Shown: positions 17,864-27,553, counted from the first letter of the stretch. The stretch is DNA of 64,000 bases from Nostoc sp. ATCC 43529 (GCA_003326205.1 LWTK01000040.1:1-64000), one strand, 5' to 3'. Notes: generated by a model not told the origin, from the sequence alone. Program-made: numbers and translations.

Positions 17864-18973
17864 TTCTGGTTTTATACGATTGAGTTGGGAAAGCAAATAT
17901 TGGGTTACGAGGGTAGGCTGTTCAGCTTGCATGAGCGTTCGCACTACCGCCACACGTTCAGCTCCTGCATCGATGACATCATTAATATTATTTGCATCTA
18001 TTCCCCCAATAGCAAACCAGGGAATTGAACAATTTTTCGCTGCATAGCTGACATATTCTAAACCTGTTGCTGCCTTACCCACTTTCGTAGGAGTTTCATA
18101 AACTGGCCCCACGCCAATGTAATCTACACCTTCAGCAATTGCACGTTGCATTTCTTCTGAATTTGTGGTAGACAGACCTATTATCCGCTGGGAACCAAGT
18201 AGTTGCCGAGCAACGCTGATAGACATATCTTGTTGTCCTAGATGCACTCCATCGGCATCGACGGCTAAAGCTAAATCTACGCGATCGTTAACGATAAACA
18301 AAGCACCATAAATGTGGCATAACTGCCGCAGTTTCCTGGCTTGTTGCAGACGCAAAGAATCATCGGCGGTTTTCTCACGGTACTGTAAAAGGGTTAATCC
18401 ACCTTTGAGTGCAGCTTCCACAGTGCTCAATAAATTTTCACTAGGGGAAGTAACAAGATACAAACGCGATCGCCATAACAATTGATGGCGCTGATAACCC
18501 ATTAAATTACTTTCTAGGGTGTATACTTGATAACGCATTTGCTTACAAGCTTTAGCCATACTTTGGTGGTAAAGCTTGCCATATTCTTCCAGCACTCGCA
18601 ATGCTTCTTCTATTCGACAAAAGTTAGCTTGCAACACCGATTTTATACTAGCTCGTTCCTCCTCTTGAGGATGGGTTAATTCCGTCCCAGGATCGCCTGG
18701 TGTATCTCGCGCCGCCCGCAATTCGGGGGTATGCCACTTAGCCACCTCTTGTCGCAAGCGCTTACATTCAAGAGCCAACTGGGCATTGTTCAACCCAAAG
18801 CGACACCACTCCTCAATAATTCGCAAGCCTTCACGAGCGCGGTCTAAATTAGCGTCTAAAATACGGTAAACAACTTGCTGTATTTGTTGTTTTTGGCTGT
18901 ATGGCTCGACCATTACCACAACCCCATTAGTACTTTCATCGAAATGTGAATTATCATATGTCCTAGTAACCAT
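17849..18973 (-). CDS. thiE: Thiamine phosphate synthase with N-terminal ThiD2-like domain
   Basis: This 374-residue two-domain protein has residues about 30-150 (RILDANLDRAREGLRIIEEWCRF) matching the helical ThiD2 domain, an HMP-phosphate kinase type found fused to ThiE in cyanobacteria. Residues about 165-365 are the ThiE barrel: LYLVTSPSENLL, LTLLQYREK, FIVNDRVDLALAVDADGVHLGQQD, IGLSTTNSEEM, DYIGVGPVYETPTK and WFAIGGI. ThiE joins HMP-pyrophosphate to the thiazole phosphate. M21 (MVEPYSQKQQ) is an alternative start. It precedes thiS on the same strand. The last codons come from the heptad array. No TPP riboswitch was recognised upstream. Confidence 0.93.
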   Translation of the reverse strand: MVTRTYDNSHFDESTNGVVVMVEPYSQKQQIQQVVYRILDANLDRAREGLRIIEEWCRFGLNNAQLALECKRLRQEVAKWHTPELRAARDTPGDPGTELTHPQEEERASIKSVLQANFCRIEEALRVLEEYGKLYHQSMAKACKQMRYQVYTLESNLMGYQRHQLLWRSRLYLVTSPSENLLSTVEAALKGGLTLLQYREKTADDSLRLQQARKLRQLCHIYGALFIVNDRVDLALAVDADGVHLGQQDMSISVARQLLGSQRIIGLSTTNSEEMQRAIAEGVDYIGVGPVYETPTKVGKAATGLEYVSYAAKNCSIPWFAIGGIDANNINDVIDAGAERVAVVRTLMQAEQPTLVTQYLLSQLNRIKPEVISN

Positions 18974-19695
18974 AAGTTAATTAATTTACTTTTTTTGACT
19001 AAATCTACGCAAAAAGACCTATAAATAAGGATTATTTTAAATTATCCCATGTTCCTATAGGTAGCGATCGGGGTAGTTTGAGGCTACAGTTTAGCACTAA
19101 CGTTAGTCAAGTATTTTCCGGTAGACTACAGGCTCACAAAAAATTGGGAAGAGCAGATACAACAGCAAATCCACAGTTACCAGAAGCAATAGCTGAGGAA
19201 CTTCTATCCGATAAATGTTGGGTTCCCCTACGGGATGTTGCTACGCGTTGCTCAACACAATCTACACTAATGCAACATTTTAGTTTTACTACGCTACTAC
19301 AGATACTGAGATTTTTTCACAAATCAAATCGGATTCCTACCCTACATTGGGCGGTAGTTTGTGTTATCGATCGCAGTCTTTCTTTAAAGTAATTCCAACT
19401 TTTGAAAGGTTTGTACAAACAACGTAAATGCTAACATTTTGACCAAAGAAAAGCAGAGGGCAGGAGGCAGAAGGCAGAAGGGAAAAAATACAATTTTGTC
19501 CTCTGCCAAAAGAGTCACAAGCCCCTAAATTTATTTATGAAAAAAGTAAAAAAATTTTTTAGAAACGCGCAAGCGCGAGAAAAAATGTGTCCTTATCAAA
19601 TCCCCTCAATTTATTTATGGGGATTTCCTTCTGCCCTCTGCCCTCTGCCTTCTGCCTTCTTAACACTTCATGAGACAAATTTTTATAGGACTCAA
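18974..19695. other. Intergenic region with inverted GGCAGAAGG repeats
   Basis: A GGCAGAGG/GGCAGAAGG array at about 19453-19482 is mirrored by CCTTCTGCCCTCTGCC-type repeats at 19626-19660, giving a fold-back of about 200 bases. A similar pair is at 60424-60602. A 104-residue frame at 19078-19392 has no start codon context or family and is not called. Confidence 0.5.
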
Positions 19696-20463
19696 CTATG
19701 CTGTTAATTTTTCTTTTAGAATCATCTGTACCCCTCTAGCAGGAGTAAAGATAACTCCTCGGCGTTGAGGATGTTCAGGAGATAGATCTGCCAACACTAA
19801 TCGATAATGAGAAAGCATTGTTGCTAAGACTAATTTCATCTCAAATAGAGCTAATGCTTCCCCAATACAACGACGCACACCACCACCGAAGGGCAAAAAT
19901 TCATAACCAGAAAACTGTCGTTCTAAAAAGCGTTCTGGCTTAAACAATGTAGGTTCTGGATAGAGGTCTGGACGTTGGTGAGTCAGATAAATACAACCAT
20001 AAAGTCTGATTCCAGGGTCTAGTTGATACCCCATGAGTTCTACAGGTTCTTTGACTTCTCTAGGAACTGTCAAACTAGCAATAGGGGAAAGGCGTAAGGT
20101 CTCATTACAAACGGCTATAAGATAAGGTAATTGTACAATCTTGGTTGGATCTGGAGCCTTGCCCAATTGATTGAGTTGTGCAAGCAACTTTTCGCCAACC
20201 TGGGGATCTCTATGAATCCAATATAATGCCCAAGCGATCGCACTTGCGGTTGTTTCATGACCTGCAATTAGGAGTGTGATTAACTCATCATGCAATTCGG
20301 CATTGCTCATAGGTTGGCCCGTTTCATCACGAGCTGACATTAATAAACTCAAGACATCTGAACCAGGTGGACGATCTTGGTTGCGGCGATCGTCGATTTC
20401 AGCGTATATAAGTTCACCGATTAGGCTGGACATCAGCATAAATTCCTTGATTAGTACCAACAA
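19696..20463 (-). pseudogene. Cytochrome P450, C-terminal half only
   Basis: About 245 residues of P450 remain. Present are the I-helix oxygen-binding motif AGHETT, the K-helix ETLR, PERFLERQFSGYEFLPFGGGVRRCIGEAL with the heme-ligand cysteine, and the end PARGVQMIL. A whole P450 has 400-460 residues; everything before LIYAEIDDRR (about the G helix) is missing. The upstream DNA instead encodes the start of a GHMP kinase in another frame. Without helices A to F it cannot fold as an oxygenase. The intact part shows no internal stops, so the deletion may be recent. Confidence 0.85.
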
Positions 20464-20569
20464 TTAAGGTGTAGCCCTTTTCGATCTTAGGATTAATCCG
20501 CCGATATTCTCCTGCCCAATCGCTATGTTCTCCGAACAAACAAAGACGACCTGGAACAAAAATTCTCAT
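20414..20569 (-). pseudogene. GHMP kinase N-terminal fragment
   Basis: Fifty-one residues from ATG 20569 begin MRIFVPGRLCLFGEHSDWAG, the N-terminal signature of the GHMP (galactokinase/mevalonate kinase-like) superfamily. They reach TNQGIYADV and then run into a TGA at 20414-20416. The last codons overlap, in another frame, the first P450-like residues (LIGELIYAEIDD). A full GHMP kinase has over 300 residues and none of the later ATP-binding motifs are nearby, so this is the 5' stump left by a deletion. Confidence 0.75.
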
Positions 20570-20722
20570 TTGAAGTTTCCTGTTGTTAATCGGGGTATAT
20601 GCTATTTGTGGCTGATTAACTTTTTTGGTTGATTACTTTGTCCTGGTGTCACATACTCGATTGCCAGATTGGTGATAGTTTATTGTTGCACAAACTCCTT
20701 TATCCCAATCGTGATACAAGCT

Positions 20723-21361
20723 ATGACACTCAATTTATATTTACTGCGACATGGAGAAACTACTTTTAGTCAAAGTGGTAATTTCTGTGGTGAAACTGAT
20801 GCCCAGTTGACGGCTGAAGGGATGCAGATGGCAGAGAGTTTTGCCAATGTTTATCAAAAATTGAAATGGGAGGCGGTTTATGTCAGCCCGATGAAGCGCA
20901 CAATTGCAACTGCCAAGCCATTTTGTGATGCTATCGGTATGGATATGCAGTTGCGTGACGGACTTAGAGAAGGTAGTTACGGCGAATGGGAAACTAAGAG
21001 TAAATCGTTTGCCCAAGAGAATTACGCCCAAAACTATGTAAATTGGTTGACAGAACCCGCTTGGAATGCACCACTAGGTGGAGAAACTGCGGTAGATATT
21101 GCTAACCGTTCTATGCCTGTAATTGCTGAAATTCAAGAAAAACATCCCGAAGGTAATGTTTTAGTAGTTTCCCATAAAGCCACGATTCGGATTATGCTTT
21201 GCAGTTTACTGGGAATTGATTTGGGACGCTATCGCTATCGGGTGAATATTTTGGTCGCGTCGGTAAGTATGGTTAAATTTGACGTTAATGGCCCTTTGTT
21301 AGAAATATTAGGCGATCGCCATCACATACCCGATCATATTCGCTCTCGTCCGGGAACATAA
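20723..21361 (+). CDS. Histidine phosphatase family protein (phosphoglycerate mutase-like)
   Basis: This protein has 212 residues from ATG 20723 (MTLNLYLLRHGET). An upstream start at 20669 would add 18 hydrophobic residues and is less likely. The catalytic RHGET motif lies at residues 8-12. The second-site residues are in YVSPMKRTIATA and REGSYGEWE, and the second histidine is in VVSHKATIR. All are intact. The superfamily removes phosphate from sugars, nucleotides or proteins; this member resembles the broad-specificity or fructose-2,6-bisphosphatase-like group. The substrate cannot be read from sequence. It is divergent from the P450/GHMP scar. Confidence 0.9.
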   Translation: MTLNLYLLRHGETTFSQSGNFCGETDAQLTAEGMQMAESFANVYQKLKWEAVYVSPMKRTIATAKPFCDAIGMDMQLRDGLREGSYGEWETKSKSFAQENYAQNYVNWLTEPAWNAPLGGETAVDIANRSMPVIAEIQEKHPEGNVLVVSHKATIRIMLCSLLGIDLGRYRYRVNILVASVSMVKFDVNGPLLEILGDRHHIPDHIRSRPGT

Positions 21362-21366
21362 TATTT

Positions 21367-21480
21367 AGGGCTTACGCATTGACGGTAAATACAAAATATG
21401 CAGTGCTTGAAAAAACCACATCTGTCGTAGGGGCACAGCATTGCTGTGCCCCTACAGTGCGGGTTTACGTATCATCAAGA
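21367..21480. repeat. Probable MITE carrying a palindromic hairpin
   Basis: AGGGCTTACGCA (21367-21378) resembles the terminal repeat AGGACTTACGCA of the element at 55518. A 29-base palindrome (GTAGGGGCACAGCA and its complement) follows at 21427-21455. The right end is unclear. Confidence 0.55.
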
Positions 21481-21681
21481 AACGTCTATGAAAGGCTAAA
21501 ACGACCTATTTTTGTGAATTGGTATAACTCTGAGCGGTCACCCCTCAACATTCCCTGTTTGGCCAATTCTCAATTCCTTCTTTTATTAGTCGCCAATAGC
21601 CCAATATGTGGGTAATATTATCGGCATAGTGGTGTCTAAAAGTATAAGAATTTATTGATACTTGAAGGAGTTGTGTTAAGT

Positions 21682-23565
21682 ATGATTCCCTATTTTTTAT
21701 TTAATACGTACCGTAGTATAGATGCTTTGCAAGCCAAGCCAAAGTTTATAGAACCAGCAAGGCTTTTAGTTTTGAGTTTTTACGTGCTAATTTTTACCTT
21801 AGCTTTCAAAATAACAAGTGTGGATAGTGCGATCGCTCAGATGCCATCGACACCAGAATCCGCACCTATAGGTGAAAAAAACAATTCTCAGGCGAATGTG
21901 CTGTTTGTCAATCCCAATGGTGGAGACGACAGTACAGGTAATGGCAGCCAATCTGCTCCTGTCAAAACTATTACCAAAGCGCTGCAATTAGCTAATCCCA
22001 ATACTGTAATTATGCTCTCCCCAGGCACTTACAGCACCGAGACGGGAGAGGTATTTCCTTTAATGCTCAAACCAGGTGTTTCCATTCAAGGAAATCCCAG
22101 CGATCGAGGTAAGGATATCATCATTCAGGGAGGCGGTGATTACTTAAGTCGCAGTTTTGGTGGCCAAAATGTAACAATTGTTGGGGCAAACCAAGCAATG
22201 CTAACTGGGGTGACGGTAACGAACTCAAACCGCCGTGGTTACGGTTTGTGGATTGAATCTACTAATCCAGTAGTTGAGGAAAATACCTTCACGGGTAATA
22301 TGCAAGATGGGATTTCCGTCAGTGGTAATGCTACCCCAATCATTAGTAAAAATTACTTTGATGGCAATGGGGCCAATGGCATCACAATTGCTGGTAACTC
22401 CCGCCCCCAAGTTAAGGAAAATGTCTTTCACGAAACAGGCTTTGGCATCAATATTGCCCAAAATGCCGCACCTGTAGTCATAGGTAATCAAATTCAGAAT
22501 AATAGAGCGGGAATTATAGTCCAAGCAAATGCTCGCCCGATTTTACGGAATAATATTATTCAAGGTAGTAAAGAAGATGGTTTAGTAGCGATCGCCCAAG
22601 CAATGCCAGATTTAGGCAACGCATCCGAACCTGGGGGTAATGAATTTCAAAATAATGGCCGCTACGACATTAACGCCAGCGCTGCCAAACAAGTGATTTC
22701 TGCTGCTGGCAATAACCTGGCGAGCGATCGCATCGCTGGTAATGTAGATCTTAACGGTACAACCGCACTAGTAACAGAAAATTCTCAACCCGCCCCCGTG
22801 CCCAACAATGTGGCACAAGAAATACCAACATCCGGCGAAATCACTTTTTCGGCTCCCGGAGTCCCAGAAACCACCAACACCCAAACCAGCAACAGTATTT
22901 CAGCAAATAATCTTGTTCCTGCACAATTAAACACTCAACTGCTGCCATTGCAACCAGCCAGTGTACCGCTTTCGCCACCCATATCCAATCAACAACCTAG
23001 ATCTCAAGTCGCTGGATTTCCTACTCCTAGCAGCTTGCCAGCTAAACAAATATCAACTAACACTCAAGTTACAACTTCCACAGCAACACAACCACCTCAG
23101 ACACCACAGTTGAATTATGTGCAGATCGATCCCAACACGATTGAATTTACTGCACCTCAGCATTCATCAAGTTCTGTAGCACAGCCAGCAGCTGTCAGCA
23201 CGGGTAATCAAACACAGCAGTCATTACCAATACTAGAACCTACTGCTTTGGGCAATGAAGCACTTTTGGCAGTTCCCAATAATACTAGTAATATGCCGAA
23301 AGTACCAATTACAAATTCTACAAATATCTCCTACAGGGGAGATTCCGGGACACAGTACGGTATACGTTATCGGGTAGTAGTGACATTAGTGACAGATAAA
23401 GATCGAGATTTAGTGCGATCGCTTGCTCCTGGTGCCTTTCCCACAGTTTGGCAAGGTCAAAAAGTGATGCAAGCAGGAGTTTTTGACAGTGAATATAACG
23501 CTAAAGAAATGCTCAAAACACTTTCTAGTAAAGGCTTGAGAGTCATTATGGAACCGTTGAATTGA
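21682..23565 (+). CDS. Exported right-handed beta-helix (DUF1565) protein with C-terminal SPOR-like domain
   Basis: About 627 residues from ATG 21682, preceded by GAAGGAG; a TTG at 21655 is the other option. Signal or anchor segment lies near residues 25-52. Residues about 70-330 form a DUF1565/parallel beta-helix domain: VNPNGGDDSTGNGSQSAP, then repeated NPVVEENTF, ATPIISKNYF, SRPQVKENVF, AAPVVIGNQI and ARPILRNNII units of about 23 residues. Residues 350-550 are Pro/Ser/Gln-rich and disordered. The last 70 residues (YRVVVTLVTDKDRDLVRSL to LKTLSSKGLRVIMEPL) resemble a SPOR-type peptidoglycan-binding fold. A cell-wall-associated, possibly polysaccharide-binding protein is inferred. Confidence 0.85.
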   Translation: MIPYFLFNTYRSIDALQAKPKFIEPARLLVLSFYVLIFTLAFKITSVDSAIAQMPSTPESAPIGEKNNSQANVLFVNPNGGDDSTGNGSQSAPVKTITKALQLANPNTVIMLSPGTYSTETGEVFPLMLKPGVSIQGNPSDRGKDIIIQGGGDYLSRSFGGQNVTIVGANQAMLTGVTVTNSNRRGYGLWIESTNPVVEENTFTGNMQDGISVSGNATPIISKNYFDGNGANGITIAGNSRPQVKENVFHETGFGINIAQNAAPVVIGNQIQNNRAGIIVQANARPILRNNIIQGSKEDGLVAIAQAMPDLGNASEPGGNEFQNNGRYDINASAAKQVISAAGNNLASDRIAGNVDLNGTTALVTENSQPAPVPNNVAQEIPTSGEITFSAPGVPETTNTQTSNSISANNLVPAQLNTQLLPLQPASVPLSPPISNQQPRSQVAGFPTPSSLPAKQISTNTQVTTSTATQPPQTPQLNYVQIDPNTIEFTAPQHSSSSVAQPAAVSTGNQTQQSLPILEPTALGNEALLAVPNNTSNMPKVPITNSTNISYRGDSGTQYGIRYRVVVTLVTDKDRDLVRSLAPGAFPTVWQGQKVMQAGVFDSEYNAKEMLKTLSSKGLRVIMEPLN

Positions 23566-23580
23566 TTGGGAAATTGGGCA

Positions 23581-24933
23581 TTAGTTATTGTGATTTGCGA
23601 TCGCCCCTAATCCTTGGAGTATTGCTTTTTGAGTGTCAGCAATCTCCATAACCCCAGCAAACTGCCGAATTAAACAGTCTATGACATATTCGATGACAAC
23701 TGGCTGTTGGGTATATTTGCCAGCTCTGTGCTCGATTAAGCTGCGCCAAGTCAGCGATTCGAGGCACTCCAACAGGCTAGCGTGTGAAATTGCAGGCACG
23801 ATGTCTGCTTGTAATTCGCCGATTGTCATCCATTCTCGATTAATTGCCAACCAATACATGATGGTCTGCTCCATAGATGATAAGCGCTCAAATTGCCGAT
23901 CTAACAATCTACGGATGCCATTGAATACAAGTGTCTCTTCTTGCAAAAATGCGCCAATTTCCCCATCGAATAGACTCTGAATCGAGGTGGCAACCATTTT
24001 CAATGCCAGGGGATTGCAACTATAAAATTCACACAGCTGGCGTTTTTGTGCATTGGTTCCCACTAGTCCGTTGGACTCAATTAATGCCAGCGATCCTTCC
24101 CAGGAACCTTTCAAACAAAGCGATCGCACCGATCCATTCCCACCTTCCAAGATTGCGACTTCCGCAGATTTCTCCCGGCTGGTCAGTAGAATACAACTCT
24201 GATGGCTCGATTCTCCCAGCAACTGAAACAATTCACCATAGTTGGTGAAATCTGACTGGTAGTATCCTGCACAATCACCTGCTTTTAAGATTGTGTCTTG
24301 ATTATCCAAAATCACCAGACAGCGATGAGTCCGCAGCCAGTACAGCAACCGTTCTGTTTTTGCCTGGGTATCTTGCCCCTTGGAAAGGAAAGGCACGAGT
24401 TCAGACAACAAAGTATCTAAAGTAGGGGCGTTACGGAGCGATCGCCAGAAGACAAATTCAAATTGTTTTTGTAATAATTGAGAGACTTTGGCGGCTAAGG
24501 CACTTTTACCAATACCGCCCATTCCCACTAGCGCAATCAGTCGGCAGCGATCTTGAATTATCCACTGAGTTAGTTTTTCAATCTCTTCGACACGACCGTA
24601 GAAAGTAGAAACATCCATCGCCTCGCCCCAATCTATTGAACTTGGGATTTGAAGTTGGGGATTGGAGATTGGGGCATGATATTGCCTGAGAATGCCGTGT
24701 AGATTTTTTTTATTAACTTTGTGACCCAGTGCATCACTCAGGATCAACCAGAATTTGGGGCCAATATCTCGCTGTAAATAGTTGATGGAATAACCCGAAC
24801 GCTCGGAGATGCGATCGTAGGTCAAGCTATTCCAAGCACCGAATAAAAGGGCAATTTCCACCTCGGTTAGGGATCTAGCGATTTTCTTATTGACAGCATG
24901 GTTGGCGATCGCCAGTGCCTGTTCAAATTCCAT
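23581..24933 (-). CDS. NB-ARC ATPase with HTH N-terminus, WD40 propeller apparently deleted
   Basis: This is a 450-residue protein. Residues 1-75 are the N-terminal helical/HTH module found in front of many cyanobacterial NB-ARC proteins (LTYDRISERSGYSINYLQRDIGPKFW). The NB-ARC domain has Walker A GMGGIGKS (137-144), Walker B LVILDN (206-211), LLTSREK and CNPLALKM. The winged-helix region (363-424) contains WLAINREW and QQPVVIEYV. From residue 426 the chain jumps to GVMEIADTQKAILQGLGAI. This aligns with the extreme C-terminal tail of the WD40 protein at 279-1730 ([19 protein letters not shown]). The whole WD40 propeller between is absent, with the reading frame preserved. ATP binding looks intact. 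Role in signalling or defence is a family inference. Confidence 0.88.
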   Translation of the reverse strand: MEFEQALAIANHAVNKKIARSLTEVEIALLFGAWNSLTYDRISERSGYSINYLQRDIGPKFWLILSDALGHKVNKKNLHGILRQYHAPISNPQLQIPSSIDWGEAMDVSTFYGRVEEIEKLTQWIIQDRCRLIALVGMGGIGKSALAAKVSQLLQKQFEFVFWRSLRNAPTLDTLLSELVPFLSKGQDTQAKTERLLYWLRTHRCLVILDNQDTILKAGDCAGYYQSDFTNYGELFQLLGESSHQSCILLTSREKSAEVAILEGGNGSVRSLCLKGSWEGSLALIESNGLVGTNAQKRQLCEFYSCNPLALKMVATSIQSLFDGEIGAFLQEETLVFNGIRRLLDRQFERLSSMEQTIMYWLAINREWMTIGELQADIVPAISHASLLECLESLTWRSLIEHRAGKYTQQPVVIEYVIDCLIRQFAGVMEIADTQKAILQGLGAIANHNN

Positions 24934-25137
24934 AGGTTTCCAGCTTTAGCAAAATATTAATCTTAGAAATTACGTAGTGTATAAATTAACAAAAAGATAT
25001 AAATCCGTAGTTTGCGTATGTTCCTAAGGCGTTCAAGATGAACATATCCTTGACACATCTAAGACGATTGCCAAAGCCAATTTTGGAATTTTTTGAGTTA
25101 TGGCAGTTACCAAGTAGGTTAGCGACTTCCATTAAAA

Positions 25138-25237
25138 AACGTGAATTCGGCAGACCTCACCCACCCAGCCTCCCTCTCCTGCTAGGAGAGGGAGGAGTAA
25201 CGAAAAATTAGGCTTTTTGCTCCCCTCTCCTATTAGG
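25138..25237. mobile_element. Truncated, inverted copy of the fold-back element at 13020
   Basis: It starts AACGTGAATTCGGCAG, includes ACCTCACCCACCCAGCC and the CCTCTCC/GGAGAGG mini-hairpin, and matches the reverse complement of 13020-13166 until TATTAGG, where homology stops. The final 45-50 bases with the second terminal repeat are missing. Confidence 0.7.
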
Positions 25238-25320
25238 CTATCCATTACCCGGATCTTTCTCAACAAAACTATAAAAAAAGTAAAAGAATCTGAAAGTGAT
25301 GGTAGATATAGTTTTTTGGA

Positions 25321-25346
25321 ATAATTTATTTTTTGGAGTTCCCTTA
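25321..25346. repeat. ATAATTTATTTTTTGGA dispersed repeat
   Basis: Same module as at 16411 and 38779, ending GTTCCCTTA here. Confidence 0.5.
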
Positions 25347-25922
25347 GGACATTAACCGAGCATCAAAACCGAACACAATAAAGATTTTTACGCCTGTTAC
25401 CTACCATAAAAGGTTTTTTCCTCACTCGCTTGTATTACTGAAGTTGACACTAGCTATAGGACTCTTATTTGATTTTTGAAAAATACTTAGGGTGCGTTAG
25501 CTTACGGCATAACGCACCGTCCAAAGGCCTTGGTGCGTTACGCTACGCGATAACACACCCTACATATACTTAGATTTTTTCAGACATCAAATCCCATTCC
25601 TATAGGAGTGGGAAATTTAAAATCTTTACAGCAATTGATGTACGTCAAATATCAGCAGACCCACCAAAAATAAGGCAGAAAATTTATTTACATAGATATA
25701 AATCAAACCATACTTTCCATACCTAAACTCCATACTTTTCTGTAAAGACAGCACCAGAGAGTTTTGATAGATTTCTAGATAGTTCAAGGAGTTGAGAGTT
25801 CGATCGTGAATCCTGTTTCTAGCTCCATGCATTTGCTCATCCAAATGTTAGCTGTTCCGGTTGCGTGGTGAAAAATTTATCAATTGCGATCGCCACTCTT
25901 TCAAAGGAGGCAAAGACTAAAG

Positions 25923-26165
25923 ATGGTTTGGTTTACAGTGAGATGCTCTTATGCAGATTGGCAGCGGGATTATAAGCGAAGCCATGCTGTCCACAGCCAT
26001 CCTGCACAGGCCAATTTTATTACAGATGCGAAGAATGATGCAGTTAATGAACTGCACGCTTCAGGTCAACCGAGATTTGCCCATGTCACGAGCCACCAAA
26101 TTGGTACTTCTGGAATTCGGGTTAATCTCCCAAACGATCCCAAAGATAACTCTCGGCAGATTTAA
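25923..26165 (+). CDS. Small unrecognised protein, first gene of a three-gene locus
   Basis: Eighty residues from ATG 25923, 12 bases after the strong ribosome binding site AAAGGAGG. The frame could start further upstream, but that site decides for 25923. The protein is polar, with His and Asn in excess, and reads MVWFTVRCSYADWQRDY at the start. There is no signal peptide, membrane helix or known motif. An overlapping frame at 25951-26184 lacks a binding site and is rejected. It lies 38 bases before the next gene, which also has an AGGAGG site, so co-transcription is likely. Function unknown. Confidence 0.6.
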   Translation: MVWFTVRCSYADWQRDYKRSHAVHSHPAQANFITDAKNDAVNELHASGQPRFAHVTSHQIGTSGIRVNLPNDPKDNSRQI

Positions 26166-26203
26166 AACAAGACAAAGCAGGTAAATTTTAGGAGGAAAAC
26201 ATA

Positions 26204-27511
26204 ATGGACAACGCTAATCTTTTCAGCCAGACCTACAATCAGATTAATAAGAGAGCGTTAGGTGATGGACAGCATTATTTTCAGATGCTTGGTCAGCCTA
26301 AAGGTTTCTACTGGAATGTAGCTCCTACCGGACAAATTGACCCACAAGCTTATCAGATTATGAGTGGGATGCCTTTATGGTCTCCTATTGGTGATTTTGC
26401 TTATGCTGATGCTGCTTTTGTGCAGGCATACCGCAGCGTTCTCTCCCATGTTACTTTTAAACTTACTCCGGAGCAGCAGCAAGACTTCAATGATTTGAAC
26501 AATCAGTTAACGACGGCAAATAACGCTGTAACCAAGGCCCAGTCTGACATGAATCAAGCTTATCTAACTGCAAAACAAAATGGAGGTCTTGTCTTTGCAG
26601 CAAAGTATCCGACGATAAATGATTGGATAACTTCAGATACAGGAGTAGCTTTCCAAAAGGCTGTTGACAATGCTGTCGCTAACAAAAGCCGGGTGCAGGA
26701 CTTAATTTTAGAACTTCAAAAGGCAAGTATGCCAGCAACTTTACAAGATGCGATCGATGCCATTAAGCTTCCAGATGGCGATCCTGCATCTTCTACCGCT
26801 CCACGAGGTTGGACTAAAGTTCCTGATGGTTCTGGTATTCTTCGATGGCAACCCGATTGGAAAATCGAGACAAGTGGTCGTGACTGGCGAGCAGAGTTAA
26901 CACGAGGCAGCCAAGGTAGCTTTAGTGTAGACCTTGACGCTTCAGATAGTACTAACAATCTTCAAAACTCATGGGCTAGTGGTACTGCTGGTTATGACAC
27001 CTTCTTCTGGGGGGTTAGTGGTTCAGGTGGCTGGTCAAAGATGGATCTTACAGAATCCGACAAAAACGTAAAAGCTACGATTTCTGTGCAATCCTCTACC
27101 ACTGTCGAGGTCACTCCTGGTGATTGGTATGATGGTGGCTTTATGAAAGATTTAGCCCTGGGTGGGGGACAAGGCTATACAATAAATCCTCCCTGGAAGG
27201 CAACAGGTGGAGATCATGACTTGTTTGGGAAAGGGGGTCTTCTCTCAACGAGAGTAAGCTCTTTAGTAGTCGTTTACAAGCCCAAATTTTCGATCACCAT
27301 GAGCAAGTCAACTTACGATAAAAACGTTCAAAAGTTTAACGCAAGTGCTGGATTCCGCATTGGCCCATTCGAGTTTGGCGGTTCGGGTGGACATGAAAGT
27401 GAATACACTCACAGCACAAGCGGTGGCACTACATTTACTGGTGAATCGACTTCTGATTACCCAGTCATTATTGGCGTTACTGTTGCCTTCCCTGGAGTTG
27501 ATGCACCTTAA
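26204..27511 (+). CDS. Unrecognised two-part protein (helical N-terminus, beta-rich Gly/Ser C-terminus), paralogue A
   Basis: 435 residues from ATG 26204, with AGGAGG ending 9 bases upstream. No signal peptide. Residues about 85-175 are a long heptad-like helical region (LTPEQQQDFNDLNNQLTTANN). A hinge GWTKVPDGSGILRWQPDW (about 202-219) is also found in the downstream gene. The C-terminal 215 residues are beta-rich with alternating polar and hydrophobic residues (YKPKFSITMSKSTYD, ASAGFRIGPFEFGGSGG, HSTSGGTTFTGES), ending YPVIIGVTVAFPG. This resembles the architecture of some pore-forming or membrane-active proteins, but I recognise no family. HIP1 is absent and codon use looks less AT-biased than neighbours, hinting at transfer. 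Confidence 0.7.
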   Translation: MDNANLFSQTYNQINKRALGDGQHYFQMLGQPKGFYWNVAPTGQIDPQAYQIMSGMPLWSPIGDFAYADAAFVQAYRSVLSHVTFKLTPEQQQDFNDLNNQLTTANNAVTKAQSDMNQAYLTAKQNGGLVFAAKYPTINDWITSDTGVAFQKAVDNAVANKSRVQDLILELQKASMPATLQDAIDAIKLPDGDPASSTAPRGWTKVPDGSGILRWQPDWKIETSGRDWRAELTRGSQGSFSVDLDASDSTNNLQNSWASGTAGYDTFFWGVSGSGGWSKMDLTESDKNVKATISVQSSTTVEVTPGDWYDGGFMKDLALGGGQGYTINPPWKATGGDHDLFGKGGLLSTRVSSLVVVYKPKFSITMSKSTYDKNVQKFNASAGFRIGPFEFGGSGGHESEYTHSTSGGTTFTGESTSDYPVIIGVTVAFPGVDAP

Positions 27512-27553
27512 TTAAAAAGGCAAAATAATCAAGGTCGGCTTATTTATAACTAG

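Larger units (their letters stand above)
24934..25922. other. Repeat-rich intergenic region
   Basis: About 990 bases with no credible gene. It holds a truncated fold-back element (25138-25237), an ATAATTTATTTTTTGGA module (25321-25337) and two GGTGCGTTA...ACGCACC/ACACACCC units (about 25490-25563). The region just before 25923 should hold the promoter of the three-gene locus; I could not identify it. Confidence 0.5.

Noticed and set aside
18974..19077. Possible TPP riboswitch upstream of thiE
   Set aside because: The conserved CUGAGA/ACCUGA core of the thi-box was not found.
19078..19392. 104-residue open frame on plus
   Set aside because: No start codon context or binding site, no recognisable family, and it runs through repeat-like DNA (GTTGCTACGCGTTGC).
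25626..25844. 72-residue open frame on minus
   Set aside because: AT-rich chance frame, no binding site or family pattern.
25951..26184. 77-residue open frame on plus
   Set aside because: Overlaps the 25923 gene in another frame and lacks the AAAGGAGG site that serves the latter.
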